Assembly (NCBI GenBank): GCA_910592205.1
Contig: CAJVPJ010000492.1
Span: 1 to 23,581, forward strand
Length of the DNA: 23,581 nucleotides
Source: Paraglomus occultum
Taxonomy: Eukaryota; Glomeromycota; Glomeromycetes; Paraglomerales; Paraglomeraceae
Reading direction: 5' to 3'
Position 1 is the stretch's first letter, and each line of letters begins with the position of its first letter. The notes under the pieces are model-generated. The model did no database searches. It worked only from the letters and a program-made list of their open reading frames with translations, and had not been told where the DNA came from. The position numbers were made by a program, and so were the translations under genes. Shown one piece after another: positions 9,783 to 20,928 of this stretch.

Positions 9783-10232
9783 GCTTGGACGAAATGCACT
9801 TTGGGTTATTATCTGACGATTGATTCGCAGTATATTCCGGCGTAAAGACGAACGATTTTTAAGGTTATCAATTACGAATTACCTGGTGATATCCCAGAGG
9901 TAATTGATTGGCCCTCTAATTTCCTGACTTGAAAATTTACTCTCAATCTATGTCCACCGCCAGACGTGTGGATGGAGATAATTACGTGTAAATTTCTGAA
10001 GAAAGCAAAAGAAAAGAATAATGTCGTCATATCAACATTCCTGGGCTGGATGAAGCTGCTTGTTGTTAAAATTAAGACAATTACACTAATAAAGAAGCAT
10101 CATTTTGTAAAACCGCACGGCACTCATTTCCTCAGTCGTTTATTTAATAAAACTCTAAGACATCGCAATTATATTTACTAAAATTTTACAATTCTATGAA
10201 TAATAAATAAATTAATTTGCATTCTCGTTTCC
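9783..10232. other. convergent intergenic region SKP1/TBCE
   Basis: Holds the 3' UTRs of both genes. The open frame at 9966-10181 is probably not coding. An 8-bp inverted repeat, TCAATTAC and GTAATTGA, lies near 9868-9906. A palindromic poly(A) signal is annotated separately. Confidence 0.5.
10139..10151. terminator. palindromic bidirectional poly(A) signal TTTATTTAATAAA
   Basis: TTTATT (10139-10144, AATAAA on the - strand) abuts AATAAA (10146-10151, + strand), one base apart. It lies about 90 nt past the TBCE stop on the - strand and about 365 nt past the SKP1 stop on the + strand, so it could serve both convergent genes. A further AATAAATAAAT run sits at about 10201. Confidence 0.5.
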
Positions 10233-12754
10233 TTATTCGGCCTTTATAAGTATAATTTCTTCACCAGCAACCAAATCATAATATGAAAGCTCTCGGAGGT
10301 CATCATTCATTTCGACAGGTTCCTGTTCATCCATTCCTTCTTCCATCTACACAAGCCAGAAGATAAGCATATACAGAGCATGTATAGCAAATCCGTAATG
10401 TTGACATCTGCGAAAATACCTTTGGAATACGAAAAAGACTCTGATCAAATGTAGAAACTCCAAAAAGCTTTTGCAGAAGATTCTTTAAGCTTCTTATAGT
10501 CATGGTGCCTGGAAACGAGGGTCATCACGACGTGTTAATTCATCGCATGGTATATGAATTGTCTTGTCATTCAGTCTCTTACCGAGCAATCTTTTGGTAA
10601 CTTTTTTAACGTGTTCGGAATCCGTCAGTGACTTTCGATGAGTGATGACAACGGCTACATAATTGCCAAACATAATTAGTCAACCATGGTTGCATGCTAG
10701 GCGACGACGCTATAAAAATGCAGGCTACTATGGTATTATATTCTGATATAACGTACTTATCAACCGATCCTTTAACATGCCGCTCATTGACTGAGCGAGC
10801 AGTTCATCAGCTGTCGGTGTACCGTGTATGTCACATAGTTCCTTATATCGTGGATGCACCTTTTCTATTTCCTCTGGCGTTTTGAATTCACGTACACAAA
10901 GACGAAGATAGTATCGCTCGGCGTCTGCTCTATCGCCGAGTGTTATCTATTTCACAGACATATTCAGAATGTCATTTAAATTAGACGAGAAGCATCCTGC
11001 ACAAACATCCTTACTGTGCTGCCGTTCAACATGGTCAATCCCTTCACTCGCCCGATTAATGATGCATTGGATTCAGTTGGTTTAACACCTGAGAATAAAT
11101 CGTTTTAATAAGTCCAAGTGGCAGATGCGTTTATGAAGAACTAATTTGGAAATATATTCATACCATCTAAGAAAGGATTATTCTTAATCCTTAATTCTTT
11201 CAACGCGGGAAATTTGTTTAATTCATCAACGCTGGTCCAGTCAGCAATCTTATTCTCGCTCACAATCAAAAATCGCAGTTTAGGAAAAGCGTCGTTTGAA
11301 GGATATACTATTTTATCTAATTTGTTTGTTGTCAAGAACAGCACTTCAAGGCTATATAGGAGAATGTCATTTTTAGTAATTATATTCGCACAATACTCGG
11401 GAAAACCATGATACTTTTTTTTACCTTTCCAATTTAGAAAAGCGCGCAACCTCTTCCCAGCTGTCGATACCGTTGCTCTCTAAATTCAGAATCTTCAACT
11501 TACGAAACCCGTGAACTAATCTATCATTTGGCTGACTCCTTTTTGTATCAGATGTACCGAAATGACGCATGTTATTAAATCCCAATTGGAGATTATCGAG
11601 ATTTGGCAGACTTGGTTCAAGCAGTTCAACCTAAGATGTAATCATAAGCCGTGTGATATTTTAACAGCCCCCAAGCAAAGGAGTCTCGTGCATACCTGAG
11701 ACCATGAAATACGTGTGTAGTTGAGTGACAAGCTCTTCAAGTTCTTGAACGCCTCGATGAATTGTGGTGGTGGTGACTGTAATGGCTGAAAACGATTATA
11801 ACTGCAGGGAATAGTCTTAGCGGGTAAGGGTTGAGTCGATGAATCGATCTTGGATGGGTCAGAGTTAAAAAGCACCATACTTCAACCGTAAAATTTGCAA
11901 CTTCTTCAATTGCTCACAAATACGAGCAACAGTCTCCCAATCGGACAACAAATTCTTGGAAAGGTTTAAATCAATGATATCTACCGAAATACACAAACTG
12001 TGTTGATTAGACAATGTTATAATAGATGAATTATCAAAGTTAAGAACAATAACTTACTCAGATTGCAAGCTTCAATCTCGCCCTGCATACCAGCGCTCGA
12101 GATCTGCTCGAATGATAACCCGACTTCTGTCAATCTGTCTAAATGACTACGAAGCAAAAAAAAAGTTACTCCAATTTCATTAACAGAGCATGTCTTTCTC
12201 GCGAGTTTGAATAAGTCATTCTTTGCTCACCTTTGCTTCCTTCTGACCTTATCCCAACCTAAAGCTTCGACTTCGATCTTTCTATTTCCCGCCCAATGCA
12301 AGGTCTGCAAATCACTTTGTGCATTGTAATCATTTCCTTTCATCTCATCATCAATATACTTGTTCATCAATGCCGATAGAAAACTTCGGCCAGTTGTTGT
12401 CTTTGGTGAGAAACGAATGAAAGAGCCACTGTTAGGTGTACTACGGAATGCAAATTTAAATAAAGTGGGGGAGAATTGGAGAAAAGAGAAACGACGCGGA
12501 TTTCGTCAAACGATTGGCTTTTGATATTTGATATTTGGGTAGTCAGCACACAAAACTTACGAACACGTAAAATATCTGACGCCTTCGTGCACACCGTCAT
12601 GCTTCCCACGTGAAACATTATCCCATTCTACTCCCAGCCATTCACCCTTTGTTGGTGGGACAGGGCCAACGTATCGAACTGTCGCAAGTTGATCCTCGAC
12701 TTGTATACGCTTGTTGAGAAGGTCTTGCGTATTTATTTGTTTACTGGAAGTCAT
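10233..12754 (-). CDS. TBCE: tubulin-specific chaperone E (12 exons)
   Basis: Cofactor E captures alpha-tubulin and, with cofactors C and D, assembles or dissociates the alpha/beta-tubulin dimer (yeast Pac2). Exons in gene order: 12754-12561, 12440-12231, 12146-12058, 11980-11881, 11801-11696, 11630-11425, 11351-11164, 11088-11015, 10946-10757, 10654-10583, 10508-10420, 10346-10233. Every junction is GT-AG and in phase, giving 543 aa (human about 527). Domains: N-terminal CAP-Gly (about residues 12-75; GEWLGVEWD, GKHDG); a leucine-rich repeat region (about 150-400; IIDLNLSKNLLSDW, LKILNLESNGIDSW, LRFLIVSENKIADW); a linker with HPRYKELC; and a C-terminal ubiquitin-like domain (TMTIRSLKNLLQKLF, LRELSYYDLVAGEE). 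Complete, no breaks seen. Divergent from EIF3G and convergent with SKP1. Confidence 0.95.
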
Positions 12755-12890
12755 AATTCAATGCGGGTTGATCAAATTGAATTCAGATCGGTTAATGTAT
12801 TTGAAGTCACGGGAAGATATAGCATACGTGCACGTGATAGATATTTAAAAATTTTCATTCTTTGGAAACTGTCGGGTTGTTTAAATAATA
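12755..12890. promoter_or_regulatory. 136-bp divergent promoter between TBCE and EIF3G
   Basis: Only 136 bp separate the two start codons, so both promoters must overlap or lie inside the transcribed leaders. It contains ACGTGCACGTG with a perfect E-box, CACGTG, at 12831-12836 (bHLH factor type) and TATA-like ATATTTAAAA at about 12841-12850. Assignment to one gene or the other is not possible from sequence. Confidence 0.55.
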
Positions 12891-14506
12891 ATGCCTGTGG
12901 AAATAACGTTAGTAAATGAACCCGCACTCGTTTGAGAATATGCCTCTTTTTACTAAGCTTTATCGAATATAATTCACAGGGGAGCTCCAAAATCAAGCTG
13001 GGCCGACGAAGTTGGGGAGGAACTTGGTACTTTATTCAAGAATTCTAGCATATGTTCAGAATTTGAAAGAAGTTATTCTGATCTCTTCAATTTTGAGCAG
13101 ATCCCCCTTATGAGGCAGTTACCGACGAAAATGGAGTTAAGACTGTCATCGAATACATAGTAAATGATGACGGAAAGAAAGTAAAGGTAAGTTATGATCA
13201 AGGTGAACTGCTGTGAAAATTCTTATCTTTAACACTGTTTTGATTGACAACAGGTCACACGAAAAATTAAAAAAACCCTTATTACAGAACGAGTAAATAA
13301 GGCGGCAGCCGAGAGAAAGGTGCGTGAGATTTCAAAGTGCGTTATGCGGTTATGGTTAGCAGTTGTGCTGTTACTTATTCTCTATGCATATACAATTCCG
13401 TATCGTAACCCGATAGAAATGGGCAAAATTTGGAGAGGAACAGGGTAAAAAACCTGGACCCGATCTCAGTACGACAAGTGTTGGGGAACAGATCTTTCTG
13501 AAACTCTCGTCTACCGGCAAGGTATGAGCTATTTTGATAGTTTACAACGACTTGATGTTTGTAATCACGGTACTATATCATACCATGCTTCATCTATAGA
13601 GCGTGGAAACTGTAGAAGATATTGAAATAACAAAGAAAAAACTCCTTGGAAAGAAAATCTTATGTCGTATCTGCAAAGGAGATCACTTTACAACAAAGTG
13701 TCCGTACAAAGACACTCTTCCGCCACTGGATGAACTACATATACAAGAGTCTAAGGAGCCATGTATGGATAAGAACGTTAAACGTTTGGTTGTTTATCTG
13801 ATCGACCCTTTCTTTTTAATGTACTGCTAATGCAATAATAATACCCACAGCAACTGCGGAACCTGTTCAAGTAGAAGCACAAGGATCTGGCAAATACGTT
13901 CCACCAAGCTTACGAGGTGACCGTAAGCCTACTGGCGATTCACCATACAAGGAGCGAAGAGGTGTGTTTACTTTTATTTTAATCCAGCAATGTCCCAAAC
14001 GCATCATTTCATCCGCTAATTCTTTGTCGTTTTATTCTGGTTTGCATAAAGATGATGCTACAATCCGCGTTACCAACCTTTCCGAAGATACAACCGAAAG
14101 CGATATTCACGAATTATTCCGTCACTTTGGCTCAATCTCTCGAGTATATCTTGCACGGGATCACCAAACAAACATGTGTAAAGGGTTTGCATTTGTTAGT
14201 TTTCAAAATAGAGATGACGCTGGAAAGGCTCTCGCTTCGCTTAATGGTTATGGTTATGACAACTTGATCTTGCGAGTTGAATGGGCAAAGTAAGTAATCT
14301 CGTTTTTGTGCAAACTATGTTCTTGGGATTATTAGATGTGCGACAATTGTGGTATATTATACTCGCATACGAATCCAGGACTTTTTCCTACTTTCCAAGG
14401 GATTTGTGCGATTCTAATATATCACGATTATCGCTTATTCTACACACTTAATTGAAAGGGTATTAACGATTGGATTTTTAGGTCATCCTCGTCTTCGTCG
14501 TCGTGA
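12891..14506 (+). CDS. EIF3G: translation initiation factor eIF3 subunit G (9 exons)
   Basis: RNA-binding subunit of eIF3 (yeast Tif35), acting in 40S recruitment and scanning. Exons: 12891-12907, 12980-13026, 13101-13186, 13254-13319, 13417-13521, 13600-13762, 13851-13961, 14052-14289, 14482-14506. All GT-AG and in phase, 285 aa (yeast about 274, human about 320). The 17-nt first exon gives MPVEIT, joined to GAPKSSWADEV, the conserved N-terminus. Then VIEYIVNDDGKKVK, a zinc knuckle CRICKGDHFTTKCPYKDT (CX2CX3HX4C), KYVPPSLRGD, and an RRM with RNP2-like IRVTNLSED and RNP1 KGFAFVSF, ending VEWAK. The last exon adds only seven serines. If intron 8 is retained, the protein stops at TAA (14291-14293) inside the splice donor, so the two forms differ only by the serine tail. 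Confidence 0.95.
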
Positions 14507-14548
14507 AAATGATATTGGAAAGACAATGATTTGTACATTAACTTCTGT

Positions 14549-14554
14549 AATAAA
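14549..14554 (+). terminator. EIF3G poly(A) signal
   Basis: AATAAA begins 43 nt after the TGA stop of EIF3G, in TGTAATAAATTAA. Confidence 0.45.
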
Positions 14555-15056
14555 TTAATTTCACGAGCTAATTGTCATGTGTGAATTATTTCCTAGCATA
14601 ATTTCAACTAGTTGCCATTTAATGTTGTCAAAGTCGGTAATAAACTATAATATTAATATTACTGATATCTCAAATGTTTGTAAAAATCATAAGATTCTCT
14701 ACAATTGAATTTGTTAATGAAAGCGTCAACTGTAAACATATAATGGCCTGCTTACTACAATGCGTCAAGAAATTAGTGGCACTTACATAACAACTACTCA
14801 TGTGTTTCGTGTATTGTACTAAATTGATTAACTCGGTTTCTTTTCAACAAATAGTCTAAAGATTTTCCATATTTTTGATATAAGTTTTTGAAATTAAATT
14901 TCTCATAAACTAGTAACGTAATAATAACAGTTTTTTTCTAAGAAGCTCTGAACCATGCACGTAATACTCTGTGTTTGGTTATACTGTTTACAGAATGAAA
15001 TTTCGACCAAATCGCGTGTAGTTTGAAAACAGGAACTATTATGTCTGGTGTTTGTT
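14555..15056. other. intergenic 3' of EIF3G
   Basis: AT-rich. No open frame of note, no RNA gene and no clear repeat. Confidence 0.4.
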
Positions 15057-15142
15057 TTCGTTTTCATTTAAAACAATCCCGTATGGTACGTTACTTCCTT
15101 CACCTGTAACGATATGACGGTACCACTTTCTATCTTATAGAA
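15057..15142 (+). repeat. short dispersed repeat, copy 1 (family B)
   Basis: Starts TTCGTTTTCATTTAAAAC and ends TTATAGAA. It is highly similar to 15547-15652 apart from a gap after GGTAC and a gap of about 11 nt in the middle. It carries the internal inverted repeat GGTACGTTAC / GTAACG plus GGTACC. No flanking duplication was found. Confidence 0.75.
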
Positions 15143-15531
15143 TTTCTGGGATAGACCATGCGGGAATTGCTACGCAAAAAAATTTGAATCTTTGAATCTT
15201 CCTAATCTCCAATCCAAGGAACAAAAAAGAAGTTATACTTATATCCTCCAACACACGATCGTAATTCGAACTTCAGGTATTTATATCATATTCATGAAAC
15301 AAATTTTGGGACAATAAAAAGTCTAATGCACACTTTACTATCATGTGACTTTCAATAGTAAAAGCTACGCTTATAAAATCTGTGCTGCTACAACGCTTGC
15401 CCCATAAGCTATAGAAAAACTTTTTTAATTTTAATATAAAAAAGTGAAGTAATATTCCTCAAAACGCGATTTTTATATACAAAAACCGATCATTAAAGGT
15501 TGAGTTAGATGTAAATTACATTCACTGAACA
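15143..15531. other. intergenic between family B copies
   Basis: No gene. Contains a perfect hairpin, TTTACTAT/ATAGTAAA with a 13-nt loop (about 15335-15363), and a tandem TTTGAATC TTTGAATC near 15183-15199. Confidence 0.4.
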
Positions 15532-15546
15532 AACCAAATTTATGTC
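15532..15546 (+). repeat. left 15-bp direct repeat (target-site duplication)
   Basis: AACCAAATTTATGTC, identical to 15653-15667. Confidence 0.75.
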
Positions 15547-15652
15547 TTCGTTTTTATTTAAAACAATCCCGTATGGTACAACGTTACTTCTTAGCTTTAT
15601 CCTTCACCTGTATCGATATGACGGTACCATTTTCTATATTATAGAAAAAACC
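15547..15652 (+). mobile_element. 106-bp insertion (family B, copy 2)
   Basis: Flanked by perfect 15-bp direct repeats. Its first bases, TTCGTTTTTATTTAAAAC, coincide exactly with the start of the homologous copy at 15057, which independently fixes the 5' boundary. It ends TATAGAAAAAACC, an A-rich tail where the two copies diverge. No terminal inverted repeats and no coding capacity; an internal ATGGTAC/GTACCAT pair can fold. A GTATCGATATG block is only loosely like a pol III B box. Consistent with a very short SINE-like retroelement. It carries AATAAA on the - strand, placed about 190 nt past the SMC4 stop. Confidence 0.65.
15553..15558 (-). terminator. candidate SMC4 poly(A) signal inside the family B element
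   Basis: TTTATT on the + strand is AATAAA on the - strand. I see no other AATAAA between the SMC4 stop (15744) and this point. Confidence 0.35.
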
Positions 15653-15667
15653 AACCAAATTTATGTC
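15653..15667 (+). repeat. right 15-bp direct repeat (target-site duplication)
   Basis: Second copy of AACCAAATTTATGTC. Confidence 0.75.
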
Positions 15668-15743
15668 GCCAACACAGCCGGGGATACCGTTATGGACTTG
15701 GTCTGATTACGCCAAAAAGGAAATGGTCAGAATGGGGAGATTA

Positions 15744-18700
15744 TTACTCAAAGACATTCACGCGAACGCTTACCTTATCCTCAGTCTTGTAGATCCCCAC
15801 TAATCGATCAGCCAGCTCAAACATGTTATTTCGTAGACTAATAATAATAAATTGCGCATTCCTTGTGCGCTCTTTAATGTAGTTGGCCACAATAGAGACA
15901 TTTCTAAAGTCTAATGCTGCATCAATCTCATCCATTACATATATAGGCGTGGGTTTGAAATGGTGAAGTGCAAAAACCAATGCTAAGGAGCTTAAAGTCT
16001 ATAAATTTAAAGGTACAAAAAACATGTCAAATTTGCATATAAATGACGAACAATTGCTGCAAACTTCGGAAATGTGTTACCTTCTCACCGCCAGATAGAT
16101 TTGATATATTTTTCCAACTTTTCTTTGGTGGCATAACGCTGAATACAATGCCTTCAGAAAATGGATCTAGACTGTCTACCAATTCCAACTCGGCATTGCC
16201 ACCAAGTGTAATCATCTACAAGTTAAGCAGTTGTCATCCAACGAGTTCTTATTATTATATTGCCGCCAAATGCCGTATCATATTACCAACCTGATACATT
16301 TCCTTCAATTTTTGCGAAATGCAAGTAAATCCTTTCATGAATTCATCAAATCGCAAATCTCGTAGTTCTTCATATTTCTTCTTGGCGGCATCACTTCTCG
16401 CGCTTGCTTCTTCCAAATCTTTAGCTCGCATGGCGTATTCTTCTTCACGCTGACGATATTCTTCCAGAACAGACAAATTGGGGTTGGCACTTTGTATTTT
16501 CTCTATTTAAATAAACAATATAATGGATAAGCACAATGGAGATAAAAAACCGCAAGCACAAAAGATAGATCTACCTTCGAGTGCGTCAATGTCTTTTCGC
16601 AATTCTTCCTTATCAAAGTCCATGAGTTCATCATCTGTAAAAATTTGCAGTTCAATATGCTCTTCACCTCTGCATAACTCAAACGAAAAATTAATTAATT
16701 CCGTGCAAAATGTCTGAATACTTTGGTGTGTGAATTACTCACGGAAGTTTATGCAGCGACAATTCTTTCAGTTTTGATTGCCAATGTCTCAATTGACGAT
16801 TAAGGTTAACCAAGCCCGATTCAAAATCTTCCAACTTGTTCTTAATCACAATCTAAAATGGATCATAATATTTGCAATGAACATTAGATCGACGGACGCC
16901 CCCGTGAACGCTCACAAGAACGTACCTCTGATGCACGAATTTCGTTGATTACAGCTGTTTTTTCGTCAAGCTCGCGTTTCATTGTTGCTAGCTCTTCTTC
17001 TTTTGCTTTCATTACCTGTATTAAAGTATTACATAATAATTGCGTCAAACCTGATATCAACAACCACGCAAGGGCATCCTTGTAAGTACCTTTTTGGCCT
17101 CCTGAACTTGAGTTTCGATTTTAGAAGTGTCTTGCGCATTTTTCTCGATAACTCGGTCCAGCTCTTCGAACTCTTTAGTTAAAGCCTCTGCCTCTTTCTC
17201 TGCTTTAGAAATCGAAGCTTCAAGTTTAATGATGTCTTTTTCGGCCTTGGTCTTTGCCACTTGTGCCGTTGTGATGTTATTATTCGCTGTATCAATACGC
17301 TCCTTAATATTATCAATTTTAGTCTTTTGATTTCTCAGTTTGTCACCACCGATTTCAAGAATTTTTCCTTGTAAGGTCTTAATCACATCTTCAATCTTTG
17401 CCGACTGCTTCCTTAATTGATTGGCTTTGGTTGTATACTGTTCGATAGTTGACTGCAATTGCGCCATCCGACGCCCATCTTCGACATTTGGCTTTTTCTG
17501 TTTCCTGTACAGAGCCACGTAAAATTTCCTTAGCCCACATGCCAGAATTCTTAAAGAATAATCTTAATCTTTTCCATTCTCACCTTAATTCGGCGACATT
17601 CTTCTGCGCATCCACAATAGCCTGTCCGCATGCATCCAAATCCATATCTATTTTCGAAAGCTTCATTTCCAATTTCGGCAGCTCTTCATTTTTTCCCTCG
17701 ATCATTTTCTCCAACTCTGTCTTTTCTTCCTGCACTTCGCGCCACTTTTCCTCCCATTTATTTTGCTCTTTCGTCAATTTGTCAACAACATTTTGAGTAA
17801 CATCACTAACAAACTTTGAACTCATTCCGCCTCTAGACACTTTCGATCCTCCTCCTGACATAGCACCAGAAGCTTCTATCAATCTACCGTCTAGGGTAAC
17901 AACGCGATAACGAGTTTTGCCGAATGCTATTCTATTCGCTTGAGTGAGATCTCTAGCAACAAGAGTGTTTCCAAGTGCCTTGTAGAAAACGCCAGCAAAC
18001 CGAGGATCTTTGGGCTTCACCAAGTCGAATAGACGTGGCACATTCTCTGGTGTTTGAATACGGGACATCTCTTGTGATGGAATTTTCTCGAGGATGTAGA
18101 AACGAGCGCGACCGAGATTCTGGCGTCTAAGATATTCGATGCAAGATTGGCCACATTCGACAGTGTCAACTACTATATATTCAAGCGATGAGCACGCCGT
18201 GCTTATTGCTACATCGTATTTATCGTCAATTACGCCAAGATTACCCAGTCGATCCTTAAGTATACATGTACATGGTCAGGACAAGAACAACAGAGGTTTC
18301 GATACAATAAACAAATTGTAACATACATGGAGGCCTCGTATACGACCGCTGTTGCGTAGATTCAGTAAACTTGTCAAGACAGTGCCGCGCGATTGGGATG
18401 ATTGGAATGTAGATTTGGCTTCATTAGCTTTTTGTCTAGCTTCAGCAAGGGCTGATTTTGTTTTAGTGTATTGTATCGCATTTTCCTGCAGAAATCAAGT
18501 AGTGAGTTTGGGTCGGTCAATGATAACGAGGTGGTAAAGTATGCCATATAAAGTAAAGTAAATAATACCCGTATTTTGGAGTCCAATACTTGAATGGTTT
18601 TTTTAATCTGCTCGCGCTCGGTCCTTAGCGCTCTTATTTCTTTTTCCTATTTGGGGATACAAATTATTCGCGTTCAAACATAAACTTATAAATGTAACAC

Positions 18701-20928
18701 CCTCATTAGTACCTTAGCCTTTCGGGATTCTTCGAGTTCAACCACATTTTGCTCGGCTTGTTCAAGAGCAGATTTCATAGATACATGCTTGTTCTTGATA
18801 ATATCATATTCGGATTGAGCGACGTCTATCTGAGATTGTATGTTATTGATTTGTTCAATCCACGGAGCAAGATTTTTTTGTTGCTGTTCTATCTGCGAAG
18901 AATAGACTTCCGTTTTGCCTTTGACACGAAAAACAGGTTGCCAGATTAGTTTGGTGTTAATTCAATTTCACATGATAAAGCGCATCTAACGTGATACCTT
19001 TCAAGCTTTCCGTTATTTTTTCAAGTTCAGTTTCTTCAGCTTTAAGCGACTTTTCAAGTCGAGAGATATCTTTCTTCTGTTGTATGAGCTCTTTTTCGTA
19101 ATCATGTATCGAGTTTTGCTTTGTCTCCAAAGTTTTACGATCCTGTAGTGTCATTGGCAAATTAATTAGCAGTTTCATAACAATTGTATGGCAATACATT
19201 TTCTTACGTTCTGCAGAGTTTTAGTAATCTTCTTTATTCGAGAATTAGTATCACGCTTTCTCTCTTGCAATTGAATGTCTTCGGTCTCGCATCTTGCCAG
19301 TTCGGTCGACACTTCGTTTACTTTATTTTCCAGTTTCTGACAATTTTGTACCTTAGTACTTTCATTTAATTATTATCACCCCGTTTAAGCTGCGTACAAC
19401 TCATACCTCGTACTCTCTGGCGGTGCGGTTATACTTTTCTTCTATTTCTTTAGTATCATCCTTAATGTTGACATATTTTTCTTGTTCTGCGGCTAGTTGA
19501 CTTTTCAGTTCATTCTAAAGAGAATATCATTACGTGAGGCACATCTGTACAAATGCTCTGCTCGGGCGACAATATTTGGAGAAAACGCTTACGACAGCAA
19601 CTGTGGCAATCTCGACGCGATTCTTGCATTCCAAAACTTCTCGTTGGTAAAAGACAGATTGCTTCATTATTAACGAGTTTTCCTCGCGAAGGTAATTCTC
19701 GGCTTCTTTTCTTTGTTCCTAATAGGGAAGAAAGACGGTTACGTAATTTAATATGCCTAAGTTTCAGTATTTACGATTGATTTTAATGCTCGATTAATAA
19801 GAACGTTCAGCTACCTCTAACGCGTCTTTTTCCTTTTCTACTAGCTTTAATCGATTCAGCTTCTCGGCGCGTTCTACTGTCAAGCTTTCGATATCCTGAA
19901 GAGCTTCTTCTATAGGCATTTTATACTTTGAAGTTCCAATAATATCCTCTAGATACTCTAATAATCCATCTTCATGTTCATTGGCTGCCTTTGGCTTCAT
20001 AAGTGATATAGACTCGACTTCACCCTATGAGTATCCCGGTACGTTAGTTATCAGTGTTAGCAAACCAGTATTCGAGAAAATATTGTAGAACTTGTATACT
20101 ATTTACTGACATGCATACCTGCAGTATAAGAAATCTCTTATGATCCAAGTCAATTCCTCGTTCTCTCAGCAGAGCAGTTAGTTCAGTGTGATTGCTTAAA
20201 CGACCGTTGATGTAATATTTACTTGTGTTGTTTTTAAATGCATGTCGCGAGATAATTAGTTCCGAATTTGGAATTGATTCAAAGTCATCTGAGCTTGGCT
20301 GCGAGATTGGGGAAATGTCAATTAAAAAAACTATATAGGACAAATAACCCAGATTGAAATTGAATTCTTGGGGCGAGGTCTTTTTCCGTTATTGTACTTG
20401 CCTGCTCGAGTATCTCCCGAAAGTGCACTTCTACTGAACAACTGTCCAGTTCTTCGTGTCCGTGCGAAGAGTGGATGAGATCGGACACTTTTGCTTGTCG
20501 CATTTTGGAAGCGCGATATCCAAATACGAATAGCAGCGAGTCAACCACATTAGACTTTCCCGATCCATTTGGTCCTACTACAGCTGACAATGACTAATTA
20601 TACAATAATAAGGTAATTAATTATTTCTCCAGTTAAATGTGGTTTGTGTAGTAAACTCCTATGGTTGATAGACCATACCCATTATTCTTACTTTATGCAA
20701 AGGTCCAATAGTTATGGTACCGTAAAAACTTTTGAAATTCGTTAACGTCAACTTTTCGATTACCAGTCTCGGTCTAATCTCCTCTTCAGCCAATCTTGGT
20801 GTTCTGGGTGTCCGTGGTGTCATATTGCCTGTTCCCAAACCTCTTTTGGGAGTCCTTACTAGCATTCTCCTCTTCGAAATCGAGGCACTCACCGGCGCAG
20901 GTATTCTTGTGGGAGTTGTCGTTATCAT
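15744..20928 (-). CDS. SMC4: condensin subunit SMC4 (19 exons)
   Basis: Core ATPase of condensin, paired with SMC2 in mitotic chromosome compaction. Exons: 20928-20692, 20593-20402, 20298-20119, 20024-19815, 19718-19593, 19514-19407, 19336-19208, 19142-18998, 18918-18713, 18646-18569, 18485-18327, 18254-17584, 17528-17090, 17015-16926, 16852-16743, 16669-16575, 16502-16291, 16215-16081, 15998-15744. Phases all join, giving about 1258 aa. Order: basic N-tail with TPRTPRTPR; Walker A GPNGSGKSNVVDS; SMC4-type LIISRHAFKNNTSKYYING and MKPKAANEHEDGLLEYLEDI; coiled coil; hinge (SGRIRGLH, DRLGNLGVIDDKYDVAIS, ASGAMSGGGSK); second coiled coil; signature NLSGGEK; Walker B YVMDEIDAALD; C-terminal QFIIISLRNNMFELADRL. 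All ATPase motifs are intact. Intron 2 is best read as GC-AG (CAG/GCAAGT), with a GT-AG alternative that also stays in frame. The exon 13 start has two in-frame acceptors 24 nt apart (17528 or 17504). Confidence 0.96.

Noticed and set aside
9966-10181. 71-codon frame between SKP1 and TBCE
   Set aside because: Lies in the 3' region of two convergent genes, overlaps the poly(A) signal, and is rich in Lys from A-rich DNA.
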